Below are positions 1 to 7,618 of a stretch of DNA of 42,788 nt, one piece after another. The first letter of the stretch is position 1. Every line of letters starts with the position of its first letter. The notes beneath the pieces were generated by a model. The model worked only from the letters and a program-made list of their open reading frames with translations. It searched no databases and was not told where the DNA came from. The position numbers and the translations under genes were made by a program. This DNA is from a virus: IMG/VR virus record IMGVR_UViG_3300050821_003025, positions 1-42,788 of that record. One strand, given 5' to 3'.

Positions 1-69
1 TATCAAAGCGTAGGTGCGCGTGATGATATGTATATGCGTACACGTAAAGGCGACTGGCTCTATCGCTAA
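1..69 (+). CDS. Possible 3' end of a rightward gene (partial)
   Basis: The first base opens a frame that runs without a stop to TAA at 67-69 and ends in the peptide KGDWLYR. It could be the last 22 codons of a gene that begins outside the window. The stretch is too short to assign a family, and an open frame of this length is not unusual by chance. If the contig is circular, this frame would meet the repeat array at the right end, which reads the other way, so continuity is doubtful. Confidence 0.25.
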   Translation, partial: YQSVGARDDMYMRTRKGDWLYR

Positions 70-87
70 AAGAGGCGATTTCCCGCA

Positions 88-131
88 GGGGGGGGGGGCA
101 TAAGGCGCACGCATCCACCCACCCACCCACT
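88..131. repeat. G11 homopolymer followed by CCCA short repeats
   Basis: A run of eleven G (88-98) is followed after 15 bases by about four CCCA units (114-131). On one strand this places G-rich and C-rich tracts side by side, which can fold into G-quadruplex or other non-B forms. The homopolymer length may also be a sequencing or assembly artefact near a contig end. No gene covers it. Confidence 0.5.
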
Positions 132-140
132 CCGCTGGCG

Positions 141-440
141 ATGGCTAAGGCGCGCGGCTATAGCTGCTATGCCTTTGGAGGCAATCGCTCGATAGCGGCC
201 ATCCTTGCGCTGCCTAGGCCTATGCCAAGGGCAAGGATGCAGGGAGCTAGCAGGCCAAAGGCCTCAAAAAGCCTGTGCTAGTCCACAGGAGATCAAAATC
301 GTGGAGAGGACAATTACAAGGATGCAAAGAACGACTTGGACGTGGTCAGTTTTGCCGGTGTTGACATTTTTGACCAAGCGGGAAATCCGCGTCAAATCAA
401 TTCGGGTTTTCATAGTATAGAAAGATACTCGGACTTCTAA
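141..440 (+). pseudogene. Possible broken ORF with an internal TAG
   Basis: From ATG 141 a frame runs to TAG 279-281 and then stays open in the same frame to TAA 438-440, giving 99 codons interrupted once. The second half reads like a protein (acidic, balanced composition, ending HSIERYSDF), while the first half is rich in Ala, Arg and Gly and overlaps an inverted repeat. TAG is used as an ordinary stop by other genes here, so recoding is unlikely. It may be a decayed gene fragment or chance. The family is unknown. Confidence 0.2.
200..239. repeat. 9-bp inverted repeat with 22-nt spacer
   Basis: CATCCTTGC (200-208) is the perfect reverse complement of GCAAGGATG (231-239). The spacer contains the palindrome GCCTAGGC. 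No T-tract follows on either strand, so it is not a clear terminator. It lies in the mostly non-coding left end. Function is not known. Confidence 0.4.
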
Positions 441-446
441 GATGCC

Positions 447-478
447 GACAGCCTTCCGGCTGTTTCGACCTTCCGGTC
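447..478 (-). terminator. Two tandem GGAA-loop hairpins after the leftward gene
   Basis: On the minus strand, directly after the stop codon of the gene at 482-790, come GACC-GGAA-GGTC (478-467) and then ACAGCC-GGAA-GGCTGT (463-448). Both close on a GGAA loop, which belongs to the stable GNRA tetraloop class. No long U-tract follows, so a 3'-end stabiliser or protein-binding RNA is as likely as a terminator. Confidence 0.45.
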
Positions 479-481
479 TCA

Positions 482-790
482 TCAGGGCATGTATTCCGTC
501 GCGATTGCTTCCTTGCCAAGGGCACCGGACTTCTCCAGCTCTTGACGCAGTTGCGAACCGTTTTCCAACCGGCAGAGGATATGGAAAGCCTCATGCTTCA
601 CTTCCTCCGGCAGGATTCCACTATCGATAAGGGCATGAACCATGGCGCCAGCGTGCGCGCCTTTGGTCAGCCCGCGAGTGATACCTTTGGATTTGACATA
701 ATCACCAACCGCCTTGAAGGCAAGGTTGCTGAGGTCTGCGATATCCGCAGGTGACAGTTTAGCCGCTGTCTCGGCAGTTTCAGTTTGCAT
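482..790 (-). CDS. Hypothetical protein, 102 aa, leftward
   Basis: The family is not recognised. The product is a small, mainly helical, soluble protein with the phrase KSKGITRGLTKGAHAGAMVHALIDSG replaced here by its parts: a basic Gly-rich loop (about residues 35-45) followed by a helix, and an acidic Leu-rich C-terminal half. ATG 790 was chosen because the longer frame to 925 begins only with TTG. No Shine-Dalgarno sequence is visible. It is the only leftward gene left of the terminase genes and faces away from them, so it probably belongs with the leftward early genes if the molecule is circular or permuted. Two GGAA-loop hairpins follow its stop. Confidence 0.6.
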   Translation of the reverse strand: MQTETAETAAKLSPADIADLSNLAFKAVGDYVKSKGITRGLTKGAHAGAMVHALIDSGILPEEVKHEAFHILCRLENGSQLRQELEKSGALGKEAIATEYMP

Positions 791-1251
791 TTGAATGAAC
801 GTCGGGAAGCTTGCGGGATTGCTAGCTGCCGATACTCTTAGCAGTTGGATTCTGCATTGCGACTCGATCTCAATAGTAACTTGTCGCGACGCATTCTCAA
901 TTCGTTTGTTGATACTGATTCTCAATCGCAGGTAGCAAAAAGGGTACCTTTGCCCTCGGAGGGTCGTGGCTTAGCTTAGGTCTTCCTTCCCGCCGCACGG
1001 AAAATTAGAACTCTCTAGTCTAATTTTCAAAACCCTCCCATGAGCGAAGGAGCGCCCGAAAGCCGCATTTTCCGCTTGCAAGTGGGTGGTCGACCCATAG
1101 GATAGTGGCATGGCCCCTGCCTCGCAAGCTCCAAGGAGCATCTTGACGCGCCCGGTCATCCGCCCGGCAACGGGGACAATGACTCTGCCCGCTAGCGCCC
1201 AGCGGGTGGTGCAAGGTGTCGCTCTCGCTCAACTAGCTCCCCTTTTCAAAG
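791..1251. promoter_or_regulatory. Divergent intergenic control region
   Basis: About 460 bases separate the leftward gene (start 790) from the rightward terminase genes (start 1252), and I see no credible gene in them. The region holds a 10-bp inverted repeat (1000-1028), the palindrome GGTCGACC near 1088-1095, a GCTCC-AA-GGAGC hairpin near 1129-1140, and CCCGC/GCGGG arms at 1188-1206. Divergent promoters are expected here from the layout, but no convincing -35/-10 pair could be read. Confidence 0.5.
1000..1028. promoter_or_regulatory. 10-bp perfect inverted repeat, operator-like
   Basis: GAAAATTAGA (1000-1009) is the exact reverse complement of TCTAATTTTC (1019-1028), with a 9-base spacer that can add two more pairs. 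It is A/T-rich inside a GC-rich surrounding and sits between divergent genes. That position suits a repressor or activator site, or part of an origin. No T-tract follows it, which argues against a terminator. Confidence 0.45.
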
Positions 1252-1920
1252 ATGTCCGCAAAGGTTGATTCAATTGTTGCAGCGTATACGGGGCAGGAAG
1301 CCCGCGCCGTTGCGGCGTTGCCTGTTCCGTCCGACGGCCTACGCACCGTCGCCGGGCCAAAAAAGGTCAACCCACAGTTGTTTGAAAACAACTCCCTGAG
1401 TCAGTCGACAGAGGGGACGGACTATTATAAGTCCGAAAATGGACTCTTTGGTGATCGTCCTCCGAACCTCGCCATCAAGCATGAACGGCCGGAGCACAGG
1501 CTAATCGTGTACTTGAAGGCAACTGGCATGACAAACCAGGAAATCGCGACGAAGACGGGGTATGGGTATCAGTGGATTTGCCAGCTTGTCCGTCAACCTT
1601 GGTTCCGCGAGAACTTCATCCGCGAGTGCGAAGCGTCTGGCCGCGATGCGATTTCGTCATTCCTCGAAGGGGAAATGATACCGTCCCTTGAGACACTTGT
1701 GGAAATCCGCGACAACGTCTATGCGAAGGAAGCCTCCCGCGTTGCAGCAAGCAACTCCCTTCTCGACCGTTTCCTCGGCAAGCCCACACAGAAGGTGGAG
1801 ACAGAGTCCACTTCCAAGGGTCTCGATGATGCTCGGAAGACCGTCGACGAGCTTGAGGCGCAGGTCAACGAACTGCGGAAGCAAAACGGCCTTGCCGAGT
1901 TCGCCGGCGAATCGAATTGA
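1252..1920 (+). CDS. terS: Terminase small subunit (putative)
   Basis: The 222-residue product carries a helix-turn-helix-like segment at about residues 78-120 (TGMTNQEIATKTGYGYQWI and the following basic helix) and a charged coiled-coil tail (about 185-215). Small terminase subunits have this layout: an N-terminal DNA-binding region that recognises the packaging site and a central helical oligomerisation region. It lies directly before the large subunit gene, which is the usual place. The first 70 residues look disordered. No Shine-Dalgarno sequence precedes ATG 1252. The call rests on gene order and HTH pattern more than on sequence identity. Confidence 0.72.
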   Translation: MSAKVDSIVAAYTGQEARAVAALPVPSDGLRTVAGPKKVNPQLFENNSLSQSTEGTDYYKSENGLFGDRPPNLAIKHERPEHRLIVYLKATGMTNQEIATKTGYGYQWICQLVRQPWFRENFIRECEASGRDAISSFLEGEMIPSLETLVEIRDNVYAKEASRVAASNSLLDRFLGKPTQKVETESTSKGLDDARKTVDELEAQVNELRKQNGLAEFAGESN

Positions 1921-1926
1921 TTCCCT

Positions 1927-1946
1927 GTCGAGTTCAACGAATGAAC
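1927..1946 (+). promoter_or_regulatory. Dispersed palindrome site 1
   Basis: GTCGAGTTCAACGAATGAAC matches the genome-wide element GTCGAGTTCAAnnnTTGAAC with one mismatch in the right arm. It fills the short gap between the small and large terminase genes and covers the large-subunit start codon at 1941. Confidence 0.55.
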
Positions 1947-3425
1947 GCAACCATTGAAGAAAGACGCCTTCTTGCACTCCGCGAAAGAAACCTTCTCCAA
2001 CAGCGTCTTCGCATCAAGCAGGACAACGGACTTGCTTTCTACCAGCCCTTTGACAAACAGGACGCCTTCCACAAAGCCGCGAGCGCGAAACACCGCATGG
2101 TTCGCAGCGGCAACCGCTTTGGCAAGTCGACTATGGGATGCGCTGAGGACTTGTCCTGGATGCTTGGAGAGCGGCCTTGGTACGCCAAGACCGACCCCGC
2201 CCGAACTTCCGGCATACCCCAACGTCCTAATAAGGGGCTTGTCATTACGACGGACTGGGACAAAGTAAATGAAATCTGGACGTCACAACGAGGGCAAGGA
2301 ACGTCCATCGGAAAGATTTGGCAGTTCGCGCCCAGGGGATACATCAAACACACCAAGCGAAACCACTCCGGCGCAATCGAGGAACTCGTCGGGGCGAACG
2401 GCTCTATCCTCCGCTTCGACACCGTCGAGTCCTTTAAGAAAAATCCACAAGGTTCAGAGTCCAGCGACTGGGACTTCCTACACATTGATGAGCCTTGTCC
2501 CGAGGGAATGTATAAAGCAAACGCTCGCGGCCTCATTGATCGCGGTGGGTCTGATTGGTTCACGTTAACACCCCTATCTGAGGGTTGGATAAATGACATG
2601 TTCTTTCCAAGACCCGGCGAGCCTCGTGTATTCCGCGAAGGCACCATTTGGGCAATGCAAGGGAACACTGAGGACAACCCACACAACACCGTGCAGGCAA
2701 TCGAAGACTTCAAGGCGCTCCTGACGCCTGACGAAGCTGAATGTCGCCTTCGAGGTCTCCCGCTAGAACTCTCCGGTCTCGTATACAAAACCTTCAACTA
2801 TGCAAAGCACGTCCTTCAACAACTCCCGCACGGTTGGACTGACTTTAACACTCCGCCCAAGAACTACATTCTTTATTGTTCTATTGACACCCATCCTCAA
2901 ACGCCTATGGCCGTCTTGTTTGTGGCGGTGTCACCGACAGGCCAGCGTTTCATCTACGACGAGTTGTGGGTCAAGTGTTCAGTTGACGAACTCGCAAACC
3001 TGATACTTTTCAAATTAAAAGGATATTCCTACGGAATCCCGAAGTGCGAACCTGCTGCGTGGATAAACGACCCAATCACGAATTCCTCCATCGCGGAGGA
3101 ACTCGGGAAGAATGGACTCTTTGTTGACCCTGCGTCGAAGGGCAAATCCTTCGGTATCATGAAGATGAACGGGGAGTTCAAAAAAGACAACAACATCTTC
3201 GTCGCGCCAAACCTCACCCGCTTCCTCTACGAAATCCACCGCTACTGCTTTGACAAAGAAAACAAACCCATCGACAAGGACGACCACATGATGGAGAATA
3301 TGTATCGGACTTTCATTAACGACCCGGTTTGGTACAATCCTGACACCGCGAACGACGGGCCAATTGGCGACGTCACAATCGACAAAACTCAACTTGACCT
3401 TCCTGTTTGGAAGGACGATTTCTAA
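1941..3425 (+). CDS. terL: Terminase large subunit, packaging ATPase-nuclease
   Basis: This 494-residue protein is the motor that translocates DNA into the prohead and cuts it. The ATPase half has a Walker A at residues 55-64 (RSGNRFGKST) and a Walker B with catalytic Glu at about 180-185 (FLHIDEP). The C-terminal half has an RNase H-like nuclease start at about residue 316 (SIDTHPQTP) and later acidic residues near the end. Length fits the family. A longer frame starts with TTG at 1917; ATG 1941 is preferred. The start is embedded in one of the dispersed palindromes. Its stop overlaps the next ATG by one base. Confidence 0.93.
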   Translation: MNATIEERRLLALRERNLLQQRLRIKQDNGLAFYQPFDKQDAFHKAASAKHRMVRSGNRFGKSTMGCAEDLSWMLGERPWYAKTDPARTSGIPQRPNKGLVITTDWDKVNEIWTSQRGQGTSIGKIWQFAPRGYIKHTKRNHSGAIEELVGANGSILRFDTVESFKKNPQGSESSDWDFLHIDEPCPEGMYKANARGLIDRGGSDWFTLTPLSEGWINDMFFPRPGEPRVFREGTIWAMQGNTEDNPHNTVQAIEDFKALLTPDEAECRLRGLPLELSGLVYKTFNYAKHVLQQLPHGWTDFNTPPKNYILYCSIDTHPQTPMAVLFVAVSPTGQRFIYDELWVKCSVDELANLILFKLKGYSYGIPKCEPAAWINDPITNSSIAEELGKNGLFVDPASKGKSFGIMKMNGEFKKDNNIFVAPNLTRFLYEIHRYCFDKENKPIDKDDHMMENMYRTFINDPVWYNPDTANDGPIGDVTIDKTQLDLPVWKDDF

Positions 3426-3844
3426 TGGCACTCACAGTCACAAACATAATCGCTTCGCAAAATATTAGTGTTGGAGCATATCCCACACAGGCAACGAAGC
3501 TGGCGCTTCAATCAACAACGAACGCGTACAGTGTCTCAGTGCAAATAACCGCGGGAAACGCGCTTCCTGCGAATCGACAGGGTCAGTGGACCGGCGGATC
3601 GTTGTTTCGCCTCTATCATATCACCTCGCCAATCAGCGTGACTACAGCCGCTGCGCCTGGAACCTTCCAGTACACCGCGCGGCCCCTCGAATACCGAATG
3701 CCCTTCACCTCCGCTGCCGAGTCCCTTGCTTGGGAAACTCCCGCGAAGCTAGTGCAGGGTGGCTTCTTATATGTCTGGTTCGATTTTCCAAACGTCAGCG
3801 GGACTGTTGTCCTCGACGTTAACGTAGTAGAAATAACCGTTTAA
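3425..3844 (+). CDS. Putative structural protein, 139 aa
   Basis: The family is not recognised. The product is rich in Thr, Ser, Ala and Val with alternating hydrophobic residues, as in beta-sandwich virion proteins, and has no membrane segment or cysteine-rich motif. It starts with ATG overlapping the TAA of the large terminase gene (TAATG), so translation is probably coupled to it. Neighbours are other small structural candidates. A decoration, head or fibre-associated role is possible but not shown. Confidence 0.65.
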   Translation: MALTVTNIIASQNISVGAYPTQATKLALQSTTNAYSVSVQITAGNALPANRQGQWTGGSLFRLYHITSPISVTTAAAPGTFQYTARPLEYRMPFTSAAESLAWETPAKLVQGGFLYVWFDFPNVSGTVVLDVNVVEITV

Positions 3845-3849
3845 TTCCA

Positions 3850-4176
3850 ATGGCAACAACTTATACTCCCGCACAAATTATCGCGGCACTACAAAACGCA
3901 GTTAACTCCGGGCAGGATGACGAATCCCGTATCACCGCCGTCATCATCGCCCTCACAAACCTTTCGCAGTCAATCGGGGCAATCGTGACTCCGACGGCTA
4001 TTGCAACGGGGCTGACCGACTCTGACACGATTTCGGTCCTCCAGAACGGCCAGTTCGTTCAATACTCCGCAAGCGACCTCACAACTCGCTTTCAACTTCT
4101 CGTCAACTATCTCAACCTGTTGGGTTTCGATCTACCAGAAGAGTTATTTGTCGATAACACGCTGATCAACAGCTAA
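3850..4176 (+). CDS. Hypothetical protein, 108 aa
   Basis: The N-terminal half looks helical (TPAQIIAALQNAVNSG) and the middle is Thr/Ile/Val-rich. The motif SVLQNGQFVQYSASDL resembles the short beta segments seen near the N-terminus of phage fibre-type proteins that list item names such as 'vlqngk...'. No family can be assigned. It follows the previous gene by five bases, within the same rightward set. No Shine-Dalgarno sequence is seen. Confidence 0.6.
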   Translation: MATTYTPAQIIAALQNAVNSGQDDESRITAVIIALTNLSQSIGAIVTPTAIATGLTDSDTISVLQNGQFVQYSASDLTTRFQLLVNYLNLLGFDLPEELFVDNTLINS

Positions 4177-4206
4177 AATCTAACGTAGGATAAACAAAAC
4201 ACTAAG

Positions 4207-4833
4207 ATGCCTCTTCAATCAGTCATTCAGGGTCAAGTTGGCCCTTCTACTTACGCCGACGGTGTCATTAACGACATTCGTCTTGAAAAAACTGGCGGCC
4301 TTGTCGTGCAAGAGTTGCACGGTCGCTATTACGAAAACGCCTACCGCAAAAACTTGTTCTATGCGTATTCCTCCCTCCAGACCCTCTCCGCGGTTGGTAC
4401 CGCCATGACGGGTTTGATTCTGTATAACGGCGCGACGAACGTCAACCTTGTTCTTCAGAAGATCAACCTTCAAGTGCCGGTGACGTCGGCGTCGATGACT
4501 GGTATTGCTCTTGCGTCAGGCACTCCTGGACTTCAGACGCTAGTGCCTACGACCACGACCGCCGCAACCAAGACCGGCAACTGCTTCCTTGGTGGGCCGC
4601 CGTCGCAGGCAATTGCGTACACAATCGCAACGACTCTAACGACCGCCGCGTTCTTGTCGTTGATGCACAACACGGCAGCCATTAACACCGTCGGCCAAGA
4701 CTACACGCAGATCGACTTTGAAGGTTCGATTATCGTCCCGCCGAACACGGTTGTGTGTCTTGCGGCGCTGGGTGCGGCTTCTGCCGCTTCGGCCGTCACG
4801 TCAAGCATTATGTGGGAAGAAGTTCCTGTCTAA
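4207..4833 (+). CDS. Putative virion structural protein, 208 aa
   Basis: The product is rich in Ala, Thr and Val with long beta-type stretches, and ends in SSIMWEEVPV. The first 50 residues are more charged. It has no transmembrane helix pattern strong enough to call. Composition and place, between terminase and fibre genes and followed by a strong terminator, suggest an abundant virion component such as a decoration or fibre protein. The family is not recognised. Confidence 0.65.
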   Translation: MPLQSVIQGQVGPSTYADGVINDIRLEKTGGLVVQELHGRYYENAYRKNLFYAYSSLQTLSAVGTAMTGLILYNGATNVNLVLQKINLQVPVTSASMTGIALASGTPGLQTLVPTTTTAATKTGNCFLGGPPSQAIAYTIATTLTTAAFLSLMHNTAAINTVGQDYTQIDFEGSIIVPPNTVVCLAALGAASAASAVTSSIMWEEVPV

Positions 4834-4849
4834 TTACGCTAGATAAATC

Positions 4850-4884
4850 GACGGCTTCTGAGAAGGAGCCGTCTATTTTATTTA
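4850..4884 (+). terminator. Rho-independent terminator
   Basis: A 10-bp stem (4850-4859 with 4864-4873, one G-U pair) closes on the GAGA tetraloop and is followed by TATTTTATTT. It lies 17 bases after the stop of the 208-aa structural gene. It probably ends or thins transcription before the fibre and membrane genes. Confidence 0.85.
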
Positions 4885-4903
4885 GAGTCAACACTTAAAA
4901 CAC

Positions 4904-5095
4904 ATGGAAACTATTATAGATTCAGTCATCGTTCTAGGTTCGTTCGTCGCTGGGATTCTTGTTGAACGACACAACGCAACGAAAATCAACTCGGCGCTAG
5001 TAGAAGCGCAAAAGCTACTAACCGCGGTTGAAATAAAGCTTGGCGTTGTGAAGACGCCGGCAGGTTCTACGACTATTCCTACGACCACGCCGTGA
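4904..5095 (+). CDS. Small single-span membrane protein, 63 aa
   Basis: Residues about 3-20 (TIIDSVIVLGSFVAGILV) form one hydrophobic helix, followed by a short amphipathic helix (about 28-48) and a Thr/Pro-rich tail. Size and layout fit a holin-like or lysis-associated small membrane protein, but many phage membrane proteins look like this. Its TGA overlaps a GTG that opens the next small gene. It is the first gene after the terminator at 4850-4884. Confidence 0.6.
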   Translation: METIIDSVIVLGSFVAGILVERHNATKINSALVEAQKLLTAVEIKLGVVKTPAGSTTIPTTTP

Positions 5096-5244
5096 AGCAA
5101 GATGAAGATCAACCCTTTGAAGGCGTGAGTCTTGTAGAGTATCTTCTACTATTTACCACGAACGAAATTAGTGGATTTATCCTTACGGAAGGCACTAGTT
5201 TTATTCTTCAAGAAAATGGTAGTCGTATCCTAATCGAACACTAA
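5092..5244 (+). CDS. Short phage protein, 50 aa
   Basis: A frame opens with GTG overlapping the previous stop (GTGA) and ends at TAA 5242-5244, two bases before the next ATG. The C-terminal half repeats a short beta pattern (GFILTEG, SFILQENG, SRILIEH), a style often seen in small proteins encoded next to phage tail fibre genes. The exact tiling between neighbours supports it being real. Function is unknown. Confidence 0.6.
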   Translation: MKQDEDQPFEGVSLVEYLLLFTTNEISGFILTEGTSFILQENGSRILIEH

Positions 5245-5245
5245 A

Positions 5246-6652
5246 ATGGCCGACACAAAAATTTCAGGCTTTCCTGTTGCGACGACGCTTGGAACGTCGG
5301 ATATAATTCCGATTGTGACGGGCGGGGCAAATAAGGTTGTCTCGTGGGGAAGTGTGTTAGCGCAGGCAAATACGTTCTCCGCGCTACAAACATTTAATGG
5401 AGGAGTAGCATTTGGTGTACCAGCATTTGTTGCTACCGACGCTCCGTTACAACTAACGGGCAACACTAATAGCTTCTTTCAAGGGATACTACAAAATACA
5501 AGCGCCGCAGCGAGTGCGTCGACGGACGTTATCGTTAATAACGACCTCGGAACAAACACGTCGTACTATGGCGACTTTGGAATTAATAGTTCTGGTTTCG
5601 CTGGGACTGGCAACTTTAACGCTCCAAGCACGACATATTTGTATGCGCAGAACGGTGATTTAGCTATTGGTACGCAAACCTCGAACGCAATACACTTCAT
5701 CGTCGGAAGTTCGACCGCAGCCGACGCGATGACGATTTCTAGCGTAGGGTTGGTTACTGTCGCGGGACACACGGTTTTTGAAGGCGTAACTTCAACTGGC
5801 GCGACTGGAACCGGGAACTTAGTCTATAGTGCGTCCCCTACACTATCTGGAACAATTACCGTCCAAAATTCATTATCCTTAGGTGGTACAGCCTACTCAT
5901 TCGGTGCTCTGCCGTCTGGCGCGACAACTTCCGGCACGGTTACTACTATTCCAGCCACTACTTATACAGTAACAGGAACAAACACGGCGACTGCGTTTCA
6001 AGCCCATTATTTTGGTGTTCCGACACTAACTAACGCCTCGGCAGGGACTGTCACCGACCTTACTTCAATCTTAGTAAATGGACCAGCAGTTGCTGCAGGT
6101 AGTTTAATAGCTACGCGAGTACATTCAGTAGTTATTACGGACAGCACTCAAGCATCCGCGGGAAATACTGGGGCGCTCGTTGTTCAAAACTCAATTGGAT
6201 CGACTACTGGTGTAGGTATAGGAAATGGAAGAGTTTTTGCTAGCGGGTTAATAACCTCAAGTTCAACCATTACTGGAGCGTCTGTTCTTGCGAATGGGTC
6301 AGGTGGAAAAATTGGTTATACGGGAGGCTCTGGCGCAGGCGGAACAGTGACTCAATCAACTTCAAGATCAACCGGCGTTACAATAAATACTGCTGCTGGC
6401 CAAATCACCGGCAATAATGCCTCTCTCGCGGCTCAGACCGCTGTTACATTCACTGTTACAAATACATCATGCGGTGTAAACGACGTTCCGTGGCTAGCAC
6501 TAGCAACAGGAGGTTCTACGACAACAAGTGCGTGGGTGTCCGCAGTTGCCGCAGGCTCTTTTAATATTACTCTGTTTAATGAGAATACTATCACTGCTGA
6601 TACTACTACACCTGTCTTTAATTTCGTGATCATTAGGGGTGCTATAAATTAA
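5246..6652 (+). CDS. Tail fibre-like protein, 468 aa
   Basis: The N-terminus (ADTKISGFPVATTLGTSDII with the following GGANK segment) is the widespread phage fibre/structural opening in which a short list of parameters is followed by a 'GTSDIIPIVTGG' beta turn. The rest is a long Gly/Ser/Thr-rich beta repeat region with motifs such as TGATGTGNLVYSASPTLSG, as in trimeric fibres. It probably forms part of a host-binding fibre or its adaptor. The C-terminal 60 residues lose the repeats and may be the tip. Start ATG 5246 has no Shine-Dalgarno sequence. Confidence 0.75.
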   Translation: MADTKISGFPVATTLGTSDIIPIVTGGANKVVSWGSVLAQANTFSALQTFNGGVAFGVPAFVATDAPLQLTGNTNSFFQGILQNTSAAASASTDVIVNNDLGTNTSYYGDFGINSSGFAGTGNFNAPSTTYLYAQNGDLAIGTQTSNAIHFIVGSSTAADAMTISSVGLVTVAGHTVFEGVTSTGATGTGNLVYSASPTLSGTITVQNSLSLGGTAYSFGALPSGATTSGTVTTIPATTYTVTGTNTATAFQAHYFGVPTLTNASAGTVTDLTSILVNGPAVAAGSLIATRVHSVVITDSTQASAGNTGALVVQNSIGSTTGVGIGNGRVFASGLITSSSTITGASVLANGSGGKIGYTGGSGAGGTVTQSTSRSTGVTINTAAGQITGNNASLAAQTAVTFTVTNTSCGVNDVPWLALATGGSTTTSAWVSAVAAGSFNITLFNENTITADTTTPVFNFVIIRGAIN

Positions 6653-6655
6653 TTT

Positions 6656-6973
6656 ATGTCTAACGAAATAAAACTATCAAACGTAGCGACGGTCACACTA
6701 CGAAAATTACTAGAACAACCAGCGTGGGCAAAGACCACTGAGCTTTTATATATTGGAGGCAAGTTGCTAGCGAAGGTGGTTCCAGACGTCACTATCCCCA
6801 CTACCGAGGCAGAACAAACCGCGTGGCGGGATTTTCAGCAATCCTTCGAGTTGACCGCGAAGGAACGCGAAGTTTGTCTCACGGCAATTCGCCACGCGGT
6901 GAAAGAAGGAGCGTTGCTGCCCGGCAAGTATAGTTTCGAGCTTCTCGAAGCTTTCGGTGAAGTCCCTTCCTAA
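6656..6973 (+). CDS. Hypothetical protein, 105 aa
   Basis: The product looks like a compact helical cytoplasmic protein with conserved-looking charged helices (LTAKEREVCLTAIRHAVKEG). It has no signal peptide or cysteine motif. It lies three bases after one fibre-like gene and six before the next, so it may be a fibre assembly helper, but that is inference from position only. Confidence 0.6.
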   Translation: MSNEIKLSNVATVTLRKLLEQPAWAKTTELLYIGGKLLAKVVPDVTIPTTEAEQTAWRDFQQSFELTAKEREVCLTAIRHAVKEGALLPGKYSFELLEAFGEVPS

Positions 6974-6979
6974 GTTTCG

Positions 6980-7618
6980 ATGGCAAATTTCAACACACTT
7001 CCTATTCAGGCAAGTCCTGCGACAGGGGATAAAGTCTTTAGTGCGCGTGGGACCGCGGTCGGTGCGGAGCAGTCAGTGTCTCTTCTGGCAATTCAGACGC
7101 TTTTCCAAACGGCGTACGACGCTCGATACGGGGCAGTTGCGGGCTCGACATCAATAGTAACGGTCGGAACTATTACAGTTGGAGCTTGGAACGGAACAAC
7201 AATCGCCGTTGCAAATGGTGGAACGGGGGCGACAACTTCAACCGGGAGTGGTGCAGTAGTACTTGCAACATCTCCAGTGCTTGTGGCGCCTTCTTTAGGA
7301 ACTCCAACCTCAGGAGTGTTGACAAACTGCACAGGCGCGCCTATACTAGCGTTAACGAACATGACAGGTGTTCTAACATCTCCGACGTTCGTTACTCCCG
7401 TCCTTGGAACGCCAACGTCTGGAAACTTAGCGAATTGCACAAATCTTCCACACGCGGCAGTTGTAGGTTTGTCTACGGTGGCAGTTACTGGTAGCTATAC
7501 TGACTTATTAAATAGTCCAATAACATTGTCCTTTACAGGAGCGCCGCCGTTTGATTGTAATGGATTTATTCCGATTACAATTGGGGGCACGACATATAAA
7601 CTACTGGCCTCTACGTGA
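6980..7618 (+). CDS. Fibre-like protein with GTPTSG repeats, 212 aa
   Basis: After a parameter-type N-terminus (residues 1-50) comes the motif VANGGTGATTSTGSGAVV and then two copies of a unit built around LGTPTSG-(V/N)L-(T/A)NCT (about residues 103-118 and 139-154). This array is widespread in phage tail fibre proteins and forms beta repeats. The C-terminus (GNFIPITIGG-like segment ending TTYKLLAST) is a short cap. It probably works with the 468-aa fibre protein. The TGA overlaps the GTG of the following lipoprotein gene. Confidence 0.75.
   Translation: MANFNTLPIQASPATGDKVFSARGTAVGAEQSVSLLAIQTLFQTAYDARYGAVAGSTSIVTVGTITVGAWNGTTIAVANGGTGATTSTGSGAVVLATSPVLVAPSLGTPTSGVLTNCTGAPILALTNMTGVLTSPTFVTPVLGTPTSGNLANCTNLPHAAVVGLSTVAVTGSYTDLLNSPITLSFTGAPPFDCNGFIPITIGGTTYKLLAST

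Noticed and set aside
141-440. Amber (TAG) stop-codon recoding
   Set aside because: TAG ends clear genes at 26675, 38093 and 39432, so it acts as a normal stop here.
2039-2797. 252-codon ORF antisense to the large terminase gene
   Set aside because: Composition is a mirror of the terminase coding strand; the terminase motifs are clear on the plus strand.
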